From Pithys albifrons albifrons (lineage: Eukaryota; Chordata; Aves; Passeriformes; Thamnophilidae), in the NCBI RefSeq assembly GCF_047495875.1, contig NC_092467.1, positions 16,085,566 through 16,149,565 of the forward strand: a stretch of DNA of 64,000 nt. The letters are read 5' to 3'. Of this stretch, positions 1 through 11,268 are shown in pieces; the first letter of the stretch is position 1, and every line of letters begins with the position of its first letter. Under the pieces are notes generated by a model. The model saw nothing but the letters and a program-made list of their open reading frames with translations, was not told the origin of the DNA and ran no database searches. The position numbers and the translations under genes are program-made.

Positions 1-426
1 GAGCATTTAGTAAAGCTGGCAACCTTTCTAGCATTTCAATCACACAGTTACCTGTAATTTAACTAATAAGCAACTTAAAACTGATGTATTTCACCATGGG
101 AATTAGCATTTCAATAATATTTTGTATAATATTTAAGTTCAAATGTTCATGCTGACATCTTTTTTTCATCAACAATTTCTTACAATCCCCTGAAATGAGA
201 CATGTAACCATATCATGGAACACAGAGTCTGATATTTCATCAAGCTGCATTTTACCAGCCTATTAAATGACTCCTGATAAAACACAAACACTGTTTCTTA
301 AAAACAACTCTGCCTAGAAAACATGAAAAAACCCGCTTTGAAATTAAACATATAAAGTTAATAGAAACATTTGAAATCCCACCTTTCAATTGAATATCAT
401 TATTCATTTTTTATTTATAACCTTAC
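1..426 (-). other. SLC44A3: SLC44A3 intron 6, partial
   Basis: AT-rich intron sequence running off the left edge. I looked for the expected TM2 exon on the minus strand and found none; the 63-codon open frame at 59-250 has no membrane-helix composition and no similarity to the family. Confidence 0.7.
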
Positions 427-3400
427 CTAGTGCGAGGACACTCAGTCCTATCACAGTATCTCTTCCTGCCAATATTCCACTCAGAATTCGGTGAAAAACA
501 TCCATTTTATTAACCATACTTATTAAGACAGATGCATATTTGGAATAGCATTCAGGATTTCGTGGAACACATCGATTAAATAACAGAAAGGATTTACTGG
601 AAGGTTAAAAACAGAAATGGTAAAAGACTTTAATTATTGGACAGTTTCAAATGCAGAGATCCATTCCACTAATCTCCACAGAGAGTGCTTTGTTATAAAT
701 GGTAGTTTTATATTTCATCTGCAAAATTAACTCCTAGTAGCATCATGCCTACATCACTGTACCAGAATAGATCCATTTAAGATCAGTCTGGGGAAAAAAA
801 ATTACTATCTCAGTCACCATCAGCACGTAGCTTCTATTCCTGTTCTAGTCTGGCTTCACCTGCTTTGCTCCCATGTGCTTACGCAAAAACTAAATTCATG
901 CTAATATAGCCACAACCTACATTGTAGATAATTCTAGATCATAAACACTTTGGTTTTATGAAATTTAAACATTCTAAAAGCCACATCAAAACAATGCTTA
1001 TAAGATACAATTAATATCACCAAATATTTATGTACAAAATTATTTGGCCCTCCCAGCCAAGCTTCTTGCATATATTTATTGTCCTACGTCAGCAATGCTG
1101 CACTTCAACAGTCAGACATATTCATGCCTAAAAAGGAGAGGTTTGGTCATCAGCAGTTAAAAACTTCTATGACTAGTTTTGCTTCTACTATGAAATATTA
1201 CTGTGCAAGATGAGCAACTTTCTGAGTTCCTTGACTAACAGAAAATAGCCTAGAAAGTTGAAGAAATAAATAAACAATGCCATATTTTTTCATCAATTTA
1301 CACACTCTGCTTTGATCCACTGTATGTAATGCTTTTATGTGTCTCCTGCTCCCTTCTGTTCGCTTTGTTCTTCCATTTTCTCTTGTTCAGAGCAGATGAC
1401 AGCTCTGCAGACATGAAGATTTCAGTTCTCTGCTGTACTTTCATAAAACAGTGGAACTTAAAATCATAGGTTTAAGAATTTTGACTCACAAATGCCAAAT
1501 GACAAAGACAGCACCATCCATAGACCTGTGCTTCAAGCCAGCTGGCTACGAAATTATTCTTACGGAAATTTCTAGGTTCAGGATGAGCAGAAGGGCCCAA
1601 GATCACAGGCTCTCTTTCTTGGCATTGAGGAAGAGAGAAAAAGTCTCTGCAGGAGATAAGCTGTTCCTCATATGGAATGCCTTTCTCCTGATTTGCAGAG
1701 GGAAAACTCTCCGAAGACTAGAGGAATGGAGGGAATGCAGTCCTTCTCTATTCTGTGGGAGAGGACGCTGGCATGTTCACAGGCACATATGAGAACTCAT
1801 AAGGATACATGTCCAAAAATAAATAAACAAAGCAAAACCATCCTGACCTTAGAGCATCAAGTCAAATACAAAATGTGAGCAAAAAACAATCTGTAAGGAG
1901 CTGTTTGGACTCAAGGATGTTGCAAAGTACCCAGTAATTCTTACCTTGGTGGAACTGGCAGTGTGGGACACAGCTGAGCTGCCTTTGGATTTAGTGTGTA
2001 ACTGGAAACATTCAGGTTGTAAAGGCAAAGAAAAGAACCTAAACAAGGGGGTAAAAAAGAAAAGAAAAAGAAAAAAGGTAACTTAGTACAAGTTTTACAG
2101 AAAAGCACATTATCAATTAAGTTTTGTTTATACTTCTGGTTTGATCCCTTAGCAAGCCATAATCATCCCTGATATTCCAGTAGGAATGTAAATAACAAAC
2201 TAGTTGGCTAAATCTAAAGCAACCTCTGCAGAATATTTTGCCTTCTACACTTAACTATGGTTGCCACTTATCTTCCAGGAGGCCAGGCACACTATTCCAC
2301 AGTGCCATACTTAGCTATTAATTCTTGCTCTTTGGAGTAAGATAACAGAAAAACCTAAAATGACAGAACCTACAGTAGAACTAGGCTTCTCATGAGGTAG
2401 AACAGAATATATATATATCTCCAGAAATTTATTCTGGGCTCTGAACAGAATATTACCAGGTACTGCGCTAATAATACTCTGCTCCACTGTACAACACTTC
2501 TGGGAAAGAAAGGCTGGATACATCCAAGCCATTCAAAATGCAAGAATTCCCTCTCCCTTGAGACAAACCTGCAAGCAGTTTTAGCTGGAATTTGATGCAA
2601 TTATATTCAGTTACATTGAAAATATTTATCTAATTCACAGGTGTTTACGCTTTCTGTACATGATGTCAATGATGTCAAGATACCCCAAAATTAAATTAAA
2701 AGAAATATTGTCAATTTAAATAGCAATCCCTACAGGATTAACCAACAGCTTTTGATTTTGAGAGCTGTAACATTTCTAGAAACTATGACTTCAAAATAAA
2801 GCGGAAATAAATTTTATTTTCTGTTGCCATGAACTTTTCAGGAAATCAATGGTAAGATATGACTCCCTAGTGAGGAAAACATAAGAATAACAAAGTGAAA
2901 GCTGCTCAACTGTTCTACAGATACACTAAGATATTCGTATTCCCTGTAGCACACCATTATTCCTTGCAAAGCTCTGGAGATCTTCCAAAGAGTTGAGTTG
3001 CTCTTGTGGACAACTAGACACACACAAGGAAAGTGAGCTGCTTTTGAGGCTTTGCATTTCCAGGCTACATGAATTCAGAAAGAACACATACCTAGAAAGA
3101 AAAAAAGATCTCTTTTCAAAAAACAAGCTTTCTGGGGTTTATAGGTTTAAATTCTGAGCCTTCTTTCCATCTCTTAAAACTAGTACAAAGCAAATGAAAC
3201 TTTTTCCATATATAATGGAAAAATGGATTTTCAAGTCAGAAATTAGGAAGCAATTTGAGAATATGTTACATTTTTGGACTTCATATTATGTTCTTATATG
3301 GGATCAGAAGCTGACAAGGTGGGTGCCATTCTACAAGGACTGAAAGGAATCAACAGAATGACTGGCAATTTCAACATGCAACTTCCTTAAGTACAAAGAT

Positions 3401-6400
3401 TTGCTATATTGAATTGCTGCCCGTTTGGCTGAAGTCCCATTCAAGATCTTCTTTAAGAAGAAGGTAGCATAAAGCATAACAATGTGGAACATTTTCAAAT
3501 TCTACCTTAACTTTTTAATTTCACTCATCATTTTGTTCCATTCCCACTTTTTCCCTTGTCTTTCAATGCAACAATGTACAGATACACACATGTATACGAT
3601 TGACAACCAGAAGATGAGGATCCTACTAAGTTCCCAAATGTTTGATTTATTTGGGCATTATCTGATGTACTTACTTTTTGTTAGTCATGTCCTGTCCAGA
3701 AAGAGGTGCCCCTTTTACAGGGGTATTCTTCCTACCACATATGTTCCCAAAGCTGTCATATCCAAGCACAAGTCTTTCTGCAGCACCAGCCATCACAGCA
3801 TAGCCAGTTATAAACATCTGTTAAAATATTTTTTAACATGAAATCATGCTATGACTGCTTTTTCTTCCTGTTCTCATTAAATGCTCCTTTTAAGCCACAC
3901 ATTTTTGTCTTCTGGATGGAAACAGTTAACCCTAAAATTCAACCCTCTGCAGAAGGCCAGAGCAAATCATATGGACAAGTTTAGCCCTATTGCTTCCATA
4001 GAACTTTCCTTCATCCACTGTTGAAAGTATATAAATTAAGCAGAGTTACACAGGAGAAGAAAGATAGGGGTCCTTATTGGAAAGTTTAAGTAAGGTGCTA
4101 GACACAGTCTATACTAAAGTTTATGTGTGTCACTAGACTAGATCACTCAAATGGTGATTTTTCACATGCTCACTGCATCTTAGTTTACAAGGTAACTTCA
4201 GGACACACCTGGTCAATATATCTGCTGAAATGTTGAGACTGTGAAGCTGCTAGTGAGTTTAATCAGTTATTATAAAACACAAAGTACAATCAAAACGCAA
4301 GTTATCTGAAATTTCAGGAAGAGGCAATCTTGAGCACACATGAAAAACCTGGAGATAGCCATACTGTGCACTTAGGTGACACTGCCCTGACCATTTAGTT
4401 GTTCTGCTGTCAGATCAAAGTTCTGCTAAAAGAGCTCCATATAAACCCCAGGGGCAGCTAAGCACATCTGTTGTCCAAGTAGCTGCAATCCTTTGTCAAT
4501 ATGAAACACCTTGACTAGGAATGCATCTTAAACCCTCCTGTACCCCATGAAGGCCAAAATAATTCTGGGAAAGAACCTTTACAAGTGCTGAGAATTAGCA
4601 ATGCTTCTGTGAAGCTGGTGAAGTCCTGAGCACTACTTTACCCAACAGCTTATTAACAGTACTCTAGCTATTGAAGGACTAAGTGATTCAATCTTCTCCT
4701 CTGTCCCATGGGGTACAAACCACATTTCACACACACCAAGGGCAATACACTGAGCTCTGGGGTTATGTGCCAACTGCTGGCAACAGCAATACTTCTCAGT
4801 CCCACATTAACTGCTACTAGTTTGCATGGATATGGTTGAACATTGGCTATGCTGGAGGCACATTGCACATATCAGATCCAGCACAACTGTTTTCTTCCTT
4901 AAGGTTTAGAGCTTTATTTGTTTTTCTACTTTTATCAGTCGTGACTAGTGATGGGGTCTGGGCAAAAACTGAGTCTCATACACAAACATGTAAGTATGTA
5001 CTGTCTTTGTCCCCAAGGTAGTCTCACTTTTGTTTGCAGTAGATTCTTACCTTACAGTCTAACTAGTTCAGTAAGTTTTGTAAATTATGACTGCATATTA
5101 AGGTCTCAATATGGACATCTTTGTAGAGACTCCACAGTCAAAGCTGACATACTACTGTGATTTGTTACAATAACAAAATATTTCAAGATCCACTTTGTTT
5201 ACATAGCAGGGATTTGTTAATAATTAAATTGTTCTCAGAAAGGAAAAGGAGAAGTGACTGCACTGTAACTCAACTGAAATATGCTTTCAGAAAAATTATG
5301 GTTTTCCTTCTAAAGATGGGCATTACAGGTCCACTTGGTACAAGTGATTTTTTTAAAGTGCAAAAACTGGATACAAGCAATAAATAAGTCATAGATGGCT
5401 GTATGACTGCTGGAGGGGTGTGTCGACACGACAGTGATAAGCACTTCCACAGAGTTACTACTGTAGTTTCAATTTTTTTCATTATATGATCAAATTAGTA
5501 TAATTAAATCTTTAAAAGCATTTTAAAAATAAGATCAACCACAAGAAAACAAATGTATGTATGCAATAACTTATTTCACAGAAACTGAGTAATAAAAACA
5601 GTGAGAGAAAACAAAAACACTAAATCTTTACCATTTAACAGGTTTCATTCTGGGCATTCCCTCCCACTGATCAAAGCACCAAGCATTAGACAGCATATAA
5701 AAAGGTCTATCCTGCTCACAAAGTTCAGTCCCCATTTATGCACTATTCATAATATGTAGGTACAATTCTGCATTAGCTTCCATTAAAAGAGTTACTAGGA
5801 ATGGAATTAAAAAGTGTATTTATGAGAATCCCGCACAGACTCAGACCTATTACATTAAAAAAACAACACCCCCCACCCCCACCCCACTCCCCCATTTACA
5901 CTTGAGAACGACAAAGCCTGTTCCCAAAAGCTTGCATGCTTTTCTAAGCACAGGTCAGATAGTGACTTAATGTAGCGTCAGCTGGACATGTTGCAAGATA
6001 ACAAGACTACAATGTATGAAAAAGTAGAAATAAGAAGCCAGTCAGAGCCCAGCCCGATTTATGAAAAAGCAAACTCTAAATAACCCAGCCCCGTGTATAC
6101 ATGGTATCTAAAGCATATGGGCAGAACTTACACCATGTGACAGACATCACAATAAAGGACCGGAGCACCGCAAAGTTCTGTCCCGGTGTGATCCTGCGAC
6201 CATCACAATTTCAGTTTAGATTTAATATAACACTGTGAAGAACCCCATTAGCTTCCAGAAAAAGAGTGCTTACCAATCCAGCCCAGAAAAGACAGAAGAC
6301 GAGCAGCCAGAGAGTGTCTGTGCACTTTCTGTAAACTACGGGTCTCCATTCCTGTAGTTCAGAAGCGCTACCTCCAGACTCCTAAAACGAAAGTCCAAGA

Positions 6401-6621
6401 AAAGTACAAAACAAACTTCCTGTGAAATCAAATGCCGTACCCAACAGCAGAGATTTCAGAAAGAGCATAACCTCGCACTTTAAATGCCGAGCACCTGGCA
6501 GCTCCCCGCCCGCAGCTGCTGTGCAGCTCGCCCCCACCGCTGTGCGCCGCCCCCGCACCGCCGCGGGCCCCGTTCTCTCCGCCCCCGCACCCACCTGCCG
6601 GCGGCCCCCGCACCGCTCCAT
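1..6621 (-). CDS. SLC44A3: SLC44A3 (choline transporter-like protein 3), 5' part: six coding exons
   Basis: SLC44A3 belongs to the SLC44/CTL family of multi-pass plasma-membrane proteins related to the choline transporter CTL1; the substrate of member 3 is poorly defined. Six minus-strand exons (6595-6621, 6274-6381, 3675-3817, 2955-3091, 1945-2038, 427-596) join in frame, with phases 0,0,2,1,2,1 at their ends, into about 226 residues against about 650 for the whole family protein. Recognisable blocks in order are EWRPVVYRKCTDTLWLL (start of TM1), GYDSFGNICGRKN, KGAPLSGQDMT, VFFLNSC, CPQEQLNSLEDLQ, AAQLCPTLPVPP and FNRCVPRNPECY; all match what I recall of human SLC44A3. The region after TM1 is the large Cys-rich extracellular loop, with two N-glycosylation sequons (N138-G-S across the exon 4/5 junction, N148-V-S). 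The second membrane segment begins at the end of exon 6. No frameshift or stop is seen. Later exons lie left of the window. Divergent neighbour: F3. Confidence 0.95.
427..596 (-). CDS. SLC44A3: SLC44A3 coding exon 6 (last one in window)
   Basis: This exon has 170 nt (1 nt, 56 codons, 1 nt); acceptor CTTCCAG, donor GTAAGG. It encodes KSFLLFNRCVPRNPECY, then a loop, then MDVFHRILSGILAGRDTVIG and LSVLAL, the entry into the second membrane helix. RCVP..PECY and HRILSGI match human SLC44A3 closely. The next exon should begin with the rest of this helix and is not found between 1 and 426. Confidence 0.96.
597..1944 (-). other. SLC44A3: SLC44A3 intron 5
   Basis: 1.35 kb of AT-rich intron. I see no further exon and no clear repeat. 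The plus-strand frame at 1451-1792 has no recognisable product. Confidence 0.8.
1945..2038 (-). CDS. SLC44A3: SLC44A3 coding exon 5
   Basis: This exon has 94 nt (2 nt, 30 codons, 2 nt); acceptor CTTGTTTAG after a long pyrimidine tract, donor GTAAGA. It encodes SFLCLYNLNVSSYTLNPKA then AQLCPTLPVPP, the distal extracellular loop. N148-V-S is a glycosylation sequon; the human protein has N-Y-T close by. It is too short to stand out as an open frame and was found by similarity and phase. Confidence 0.95.
2039..2954 (-). other. SLC44A3: SLC44A3 intron 4
   Basis: 0.9 kb of intron. It contains a short (AT)n run at about 2406-2420 and a purine-rich tract (AAAAAGAAAAG) next to the exon 5 acceptor, which is that exon's polypyrimidine tract on the coding strand. 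The two minus-strand frames at 2311-2600 do not match SLC44A3. Confidence 0.8.
2955..3091 (-). CDS. SLC44A3: SLC44A3 coding exon 4
   Basis: This exon has 137 nt (1 nt, 45 codons, 1 nt). It continues the extracellular loop with YVFFLNSCSLEM and CVSSCPQEQLNSLEDLQSF. The donor is ATG|GTGTGC, weaker than consensus (T at +4, C at +6), but it is the only cut that joins in frame to exon 5 and restores a Gly-Ser-Phe-Leu-Cys sequence found in the human protein. If the weak donor is missed, translation runs eleven codons on to a TAG. Confidence 0.95.
3675..3817 (-). CDS. SLC44A3: SLC44A3 coding exon 3
   Basis: This exon has 143 nt, 47 codons plus 2 nt, entering in phase 0 and leaving in phase 2; acceptor TTAACAG, donor GTAAGT. 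It encodes the end of TM1 (MFITGYAVMAGAA) and the first part of the extracellular loop with LGYDSFGNICG and KGAPLSGQDMT. These residues align one for one with human SLC44A3. The plus strand here is open for 119 codons, but that is a shadow of this exon. Confidence 0.96.
3818..6273 (-). other. SLC44A3: SLC44A3 intron 2, with C-rich tract
   Basis: 2.46 kb intron, the longest complete one here. The only structure I can support is a C-rich run at 5869-5893 (groups of five to seven C split by A or T), which is G-rich on the transcribed RNA strand. No extra exon was recognised. Confidence 0.75.
6274..6381 (-). CDS. SLC44A3: SLC44A3 coding exon 2 (TM1)
   Basis: This exon has 108 nt, 36 codons, phase 0 at both ends; its acceptor is TTTTAG and its donor GTAAGC. 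It encodes ESGGSASELQEWRP, then VVYRKCTDT, then the hydrophobic stretch LWLLVFCLFWAGL, the start of the first transmembrane helix. The EWRP and YRKCTDT blocks are the SLC44A3 cytosolic signature just before TM1. Confidence 0.95.
6595..6621 (-). CDS. SLC44A3: SLC44A3 coding exon 1
   Basis: The ATG is at 6621-6619 with a good Kozak context (G at -3, G at +4). The exon encodes only nine residues, MERCGGRRQ, and ends in CAG followed by a GTGGGT donor, phase 0. It lies in the CpG island. In frame upstream I see no ATG, only a GTG at 6666, so this start is chosen. The human N-terminus is longer and unlike this one, so exon 1 rests on position, splice signal, phase and Kozak context rather than on similarity. 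Confidence 0.75.
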
Positions 6622-6733
6622 GGCCCCGCTGGCCGGGCGGGTCCGGGACTCGACGGTGCTCAGCACCAGCGCCGCGGGGCCGGGCAGGGCGGTGGCACCT
6701 CCGGCGGCTCCGCCTGTCGCCGTGGCCGGGCAC

Positions 6734-6820
6734 TGCCCTGCCCCGGCCCCTGCCCAGCCCTGCCCCCTGCCCTGCCCTGACCTGGCCCCTGCCCAGCCCC
6801 GGCCCCTGCCCCAGCCCCAG
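6734..6820. repeat. C-rich CCCTGCC-type minisatellite in SLC44A3 promoter
   Basis: Imperfect tandem units of the form CCCTGCC, GCCCCTGCCCAG and CCCCGG fill this stretch with almost no A. The minus strand, which is the sense strand for SLC44A3, is therefore a run of GGGGCAGGG units with many G-triplets. Confidence 0.8.
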
Positions 6821-6862
6821 TCACTGCTCAGCGGGCCAGCGGGGGGGCAGCTGCGCTGGCAG

Positions 6863-6885
6863 GAGGGAGGGAGGGAGGGAGGGAG
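6863..6885 (+). repeat. (GGGA)n microsatellite
   Basis: Five consecutive GGGA/GGAG units on the plus strand inside the CpG island. With at least four G-triplets at one-base spacing it is a candidate intramolecular G-quadruplex. Confidence 0.8.
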
Positions 6886-8283
6886 CGAGCGGCATTCCCG
6901 CGGGGCGCTCCCATGGCCGAGCTCCCGGGACAGTCGGCCCGGGGCCGGCGGCGCTCGGGGACCGCTGCGGGGTCCCGCGGGGCAGCGCCCAGCCAGCGGG
7001 AGGGCGCCGCCTGCACAGCTCCGCAGCCACAGGGTTACACATGGCCCCGGCCAGGGTGGGAAGTTTGTGTTTCACCGTCAATTATCCTGGTTTTGGGGGT
7101 GACTGAAGATTTGTTATTGCCAGCACAAAATGGGGGCTGTTCATGGTGTAAAGCCCGCTGACAGCAATACACATTTGGGTGTTCTGGCTGCATTATCAAT
7201 ATACATGCTATGTCTCATTAATATATATAATACATTAAAAAAATCTGGTTGTTTGTTGTTTGTACAGTTATATTACATTGGCATGCTGTGTTAGGCTATA
7301 ATTACCTCTTATTGATGTCCATATGAATTTTGCACACACAGGAATAACCTGTACTAACAGGAAAGACACTGAATTAGGTCAATGCTTGTAATTTGAATGT
7401 CCAAGGAATGCAGGACCTAGCCATTTTTAATATGTTTTCTCAGCGTTGTTGCCTTTTATTTATATGATCACTAAATTCAGCTGCATAATCTAGAGAAAAG
7501 TACTAATTGAAAGGATATTAAAAGTATGGTTTTTTCTCCTTGCTGACAGCTAGTGAAAAAATTTTCCTCCATAAGAAGTAACACAACATCTACTACTGCA
7601 GTAAAACGGAATTAAATTGAAGCTATTTTGCAAAACTGTTTAAGAATTGGTCCAGCTTGTATAGGAGACAGAGCACTAGTCTGGTTTTGCTTAGGCATTA
7701 AAAAAAAAAATTCCAGTTCTCCAGAGAAAATGCAGAATGAAACCTTGTTGACAAACTAGCACAGATGGAAGTAAATTGGAAATATTGAAAACTTGAATAT
7801 TAAAAAAAGAATTAATCTCTGCCCCAGAGCATTTCAGAGTCCTTCTAAGCTGACTGGAAATAACTACGTTCTTCAAAAAAGTGAACTTGTGCAGTGTTTC
7901 TGAAATTGACATTTTAACTGATTTAACAGAACTCAGTACAATTCTGATTTGGATTTACACCCCTATTCCCCCCACCTCCCAAGAGACAGTTCTGACAAAA
8001 CATGGTAGGAAAGATTTCTAAACCCTCTGTGTCTTAGAAAGAATTTATTAAGTCATTTAATTTCCAGCCAGCTCATGGGTCTTGTCTTTATCAGAATTCT
8101 GTCCTTTAATGCTCATTATTCATCAATTTGTCTAGAGGTTCCATCATTTGTGTGAAAATTAAAATAAACTTCTAAAACCAAAATGTGCTTGTAGGGCCTA
8201 AATAGAGCAAATAACTCTTCCTTCACATTGTGCTGTTGCACTTTAAAAATATGTGGAAAAAACCACTTTCCTTTGAAATACAG

Positions 8284-8299
8284 ATGTGAAATTTCACAT
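8284..8299. repeat. Perfect 16-bp palindrome
   Basis: ATGTGAAATTTCACAT is identical to its own reverse complement. It may be a coincidence of AT-rich DNA or a dimeric factor site. Confidence 0.6.
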
Positions 8300-8468
8300 G
8301 AAATTTAACCCTTTTTATGAGAAGTTCAGTATTTTGATTATATCAAGAAAAATAACCAAAATTATTAATAGTCTTTAACCTAGACCTAAGAATATTTTTA
8401 GACAGAATCATTATCTAAGAAAAATAATTTTAAAAGAACAATGCCAGTGATGAAAACTGATATCACAG

Positions 8469-8491
8469 TGTGATGACTTGCTGTCATCACA
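8469..8491. repeat. Hairpin, 9-bp stem and 5-nt loop
   Basis: TGTGATGAC and GTCATCACA are perfect inverted copies around the loop TTGCT. The stem carries TGATGAC, a CRE/AP-1-like half site, in both orientations. Confidence 0.6.
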
Positions 8492-8883
8492 TGCTAATAT
8501 TAGTTTTGTTGTTCATCTGGCACTTTTTGAATGATCCTCCTTAAGCTTTGTGTTATATTCTTACTATGAAGAAAGGAAACAGCAAGTGGAACACTTATTT
8601 TTTAATAAAATCCAGATTCCAAGCCAATGAAGTTCATGTAAAAACACTGGAATCAGCAGTAAGGCCTGGTTTTACCGAGAAATAAAAGTCATAATTCTTG
8701 TATTTCTTCAACTAGCTTAGGAAAATTTATCTTATAAATGATAGAAAATAACTCCGATTAGAATAGGAATTTTTTAAATTTTGAATTTAATATTTAAAAG
8801 GTAATATTTTTTCCCCTGAGTTTCCATCATGATGAAATAAAGTATTTATTCTACTCAGTAGCAGATGAGTACTTTTACCGTGT

Positions 8884-8898
8884 GTCACTAGGTGGGGC
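8884..8898 (+). promoter_or_regulatory. CTCF-like motif (plus orientation)
   Basis: TCACTAGGTGGGGCT fits the vertebrate CTCF core CCASYAGRKGGCR apart from the first base and one G in place of C. Judged by eye only. Confidence 0.35.
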
Positions 8899-10500
8899 TC
8901 CTCTCCGTGTTTCGAGCCGCAGCACCGAGTCTGGGATGGTGCGCAGGGACTCCTTCTGTGGTTACCCACTATTCACAAATGAGGACAAGCTACAGTCACA
9001 GAAAATACCAGGCAGCAAGGCTCTGATCGAAAAAGGGATTTAAACATCCACAACCAAAATGTAATACCCAAAACTCTTGCTTGTTATTTGTCCAGTCCTG
9101 CAAGTGCCCAAATTGCCAAGAATGATTTAAAATTTTGTGTCTTACCACTTTCACAGGATGGAGTGTAGTTCTGCAGCTGAGTCTTTCAAGCACTAAGTGA
9201 AGAGCAGGGAGTTTTAGAACTGAGATTTTGTAGGGTTGATTCAGTTTAATCTGAAATAGAAATGAGATTAAAATGAGTTCTGGAAAAAAGAATATTGGAT
9301 TACAAAACTAATGACTTGGCCAGAGAGGTGTATGCTGGTTTGTGCTCTCTGTGGTGAGAAGCCCATGTTGGAGCCTTTGGTCTCAGTCCCTTTGTCTATA
9401 CACACAAGATGCTGACTTTTTAATTTGCTTAATTTCTTTCTTGTATCCAACTACAGCCCTTTCCCTGGGTGATTAATGTGTGAGGGTCTGAGTTCATTCA
9501 TAAGCCTTCACTGATCTTTCAAGTATGTACTGTTTGTTGTAAAGGGGGAAAAAAATAGTATTTACAATCCTGGAGTACCCAGGAACTCAGAGTGATTTAA
9601 TTGTGTTTTAACACATTCACCATTCAACCTGCTTGGTGGGCTGTGGTGGGAGAACCACAACAAGGGAGATTAACATTTGCACATTCAGGACTGCTTATAG
9701 TTTTTAAAAGGTATTTTATATGTTAACCATCTTCAGAAATACCGCAGCAGTGAAACCTCATGAGAGTTTTCAGAGAATTTTTCTCTGGTTTTGATTTGTC
9801 ATTTTTTCACAAAGTCACGCAGAATACAAGAAAAAAATGAAACATGAACTCAAGTTTCCTGACTCCAAGTCTCTGCTTCAATAACAAAATTCTCATTATT
9901 TCTTATGAGCCTGGTGTTTGTTCACTGAGAATGAATCCTGGTGGTGCCTGCACTTAAGGCTCAACTTTCTTACCAAGAAACTTACCTTGTTAAACTGGGG
10001 CAGGAATGCGGATTGGGAGAGGAAGCGTTTAAATTAAAGCATGACAGTTCCTCACTAGACTGGTTAAGTGAGATTACTACCCCTACCTGTATCCCTTGTG
10101 GGTCAGACAAGGAATGGAGACCAATTACTTTAATAGCAGGACACAGCAACTGAGAAACTCAACTTAAAAGCAAATATTTTCTGCCTAATTAGGGAAGGTG
10201 CAGCTGAGCATAATTTCCATCACTCTCAAATGAACTTGTTTATGTACAAGAGCTTAGCAGGCAGGTACTGTTCTCTGTATGTAGCTATGTTACTCAGAAT
10301 ATCCTGACCTGAAACACCCAGAAACTGAACATAATGCCTCCTATTATGTTCAAGCTGTTAGTCGGGTTTGCATTCTGAGACCTGGTGTTTATGATAATAA
10401 TGCTGCAGGCAGTGGGTTGTGATCCTTCTGTTGAGCCACAGTAACAGACTGAAAGCTATAACTGGCTCAGCAAAGACACTAGAAACAGAAGTTTTGAATT

Positions 10501-10760
10501 AAAATGGAAGACTAGAACAGTAGGGGAATGGCAGCCAGAGAGAGAAGGCAGAGAGGGAACAGTATGCAGGATTCGAGGGAAGGGTAGGACTGGATGAGAC
10601 AGAAAGCCAGGAGGAAATAGGTGGAAAAGGGCAGTGAAGATTGAACAAAGAAGGAACCTGAGAGCTAAGGGCAGTTAAAATTTGTATAGGGAGACATACA
10701 ACTGGCCAGGGAAGAAGAGGGTAGATCAGAGAAGCATGAAAGCTGTGTGGAGATTAAAGA
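10501..10760. repeat. Purine-rich tract
   Basis: About 260 bp in which A and G make up most of the plus strand (GGGAAGGGTAGGA, AGAGAGAAGGCAGAGAGGGAAC, GGGAAGAAGAGGG). It looks like a decayed purine minisatellite. No unit length is clear. Confidence 0.5.
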
Positions 10761-11258
10761 AGCAATAGCACAAATCTTAATGGTACATAAAAGTTTAAGA
10801 CTGTGGTGAACAATCAAAAGAATTTTGGTCTCCTAACACTCATGTTCACGAGCAGAGTATCACCCTTCCTTTGCTGTCAGCAAATATCCACAATGTTGGC
10901 CTGAAAGTGCTGTGCCAGTCTCTGGCCTGGCTAACACCCTGCCAGGTTTCTGATGAGCCTGTTAGTACTGTCAGCTACTGCATTGGATCCACTGACAGGC
11001 ATCTGCCCTATGTATCCAGGGAATCCAATCCTTGTGATGACTTGAGTTAGTTTCTTTACGATGCTCCATGTTAGCTTTTCTGTTTGTTTATCTAGAAAAT
11101 CCCACCTAATAATGTATTTACAGCTGGAATGTTTAAACACTCTATTGTACATATAATGATGAAAATAGACAAAATATAAAATAAAAAATTTTTTTTCCTA
11201 GTAATCTGATGATTTCTGGGGTGTTCCACTTCTCAGCCTTAAAAGTCACTTGAATTTC

Positions 11259-11268
11259 AAAAATTAAT
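11259..11268. repeat. Target-site duplication, left copy (right copy 11581-11590)
   Basis: AAAAATTAAT occurs directly at both borders of the 5S-headed SINE and is identical in the two places. Confidence 0.8.

Larger units (their letters stand above)
6480..7030. promoter_or_regulatory. CpG island promoter of SLC44A3
   Basis: A sharp rise in GC and CpG density from about 6480 to 7030 covers the SLC44A3 start codon at 6621 and the region upstream of it on the minus strand. No TATA box is evident, as is usual for CpG-island promoters. On the plus strand an ATG in good context at 6913 opens an 82-codon frame with no recognisable product; a divergent non-coding transcript is possible, not shown. 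Confidence 0.8.
7162..10500. other. Intergenic, no gene seen
   Basis: AT-rich sequence upstream of SLC44A3. Contents I can support: a perfect 16-bp palindrome ATGTGAAATTTCACAT at 8284-8299, a 9-bp-stem hairpin at 8469-8491, and a CTCF-like motif at 8884-8898. The GC-raised patch at 8870-8970 has no recognisable origin. Confidence 0.7.

Noticed and set aside
59..250. Possible SLC44A3 exon 7
   Set aside because: The expected next exon is a hydrophobic helix; this frame is not hydrophobic and has no match.
2311..2600. Possible SLC44A3 exon between exons 4 and 5
   Set aside because: Neither frame matches the family, and exons 4 and 5 already join directly in phase to give the conserved sequence.
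3482..3841. 119-codon plus-strand frame
   Set aside because: It is the antisense of SLC44A3 exon 3.
6422..7102. 226-codon plus-strand frame over the SLC44A3 CpG island
   Set aside because: Pro/Ala/Arg-rich translation of the C-rich minisatellite; a composition effect.
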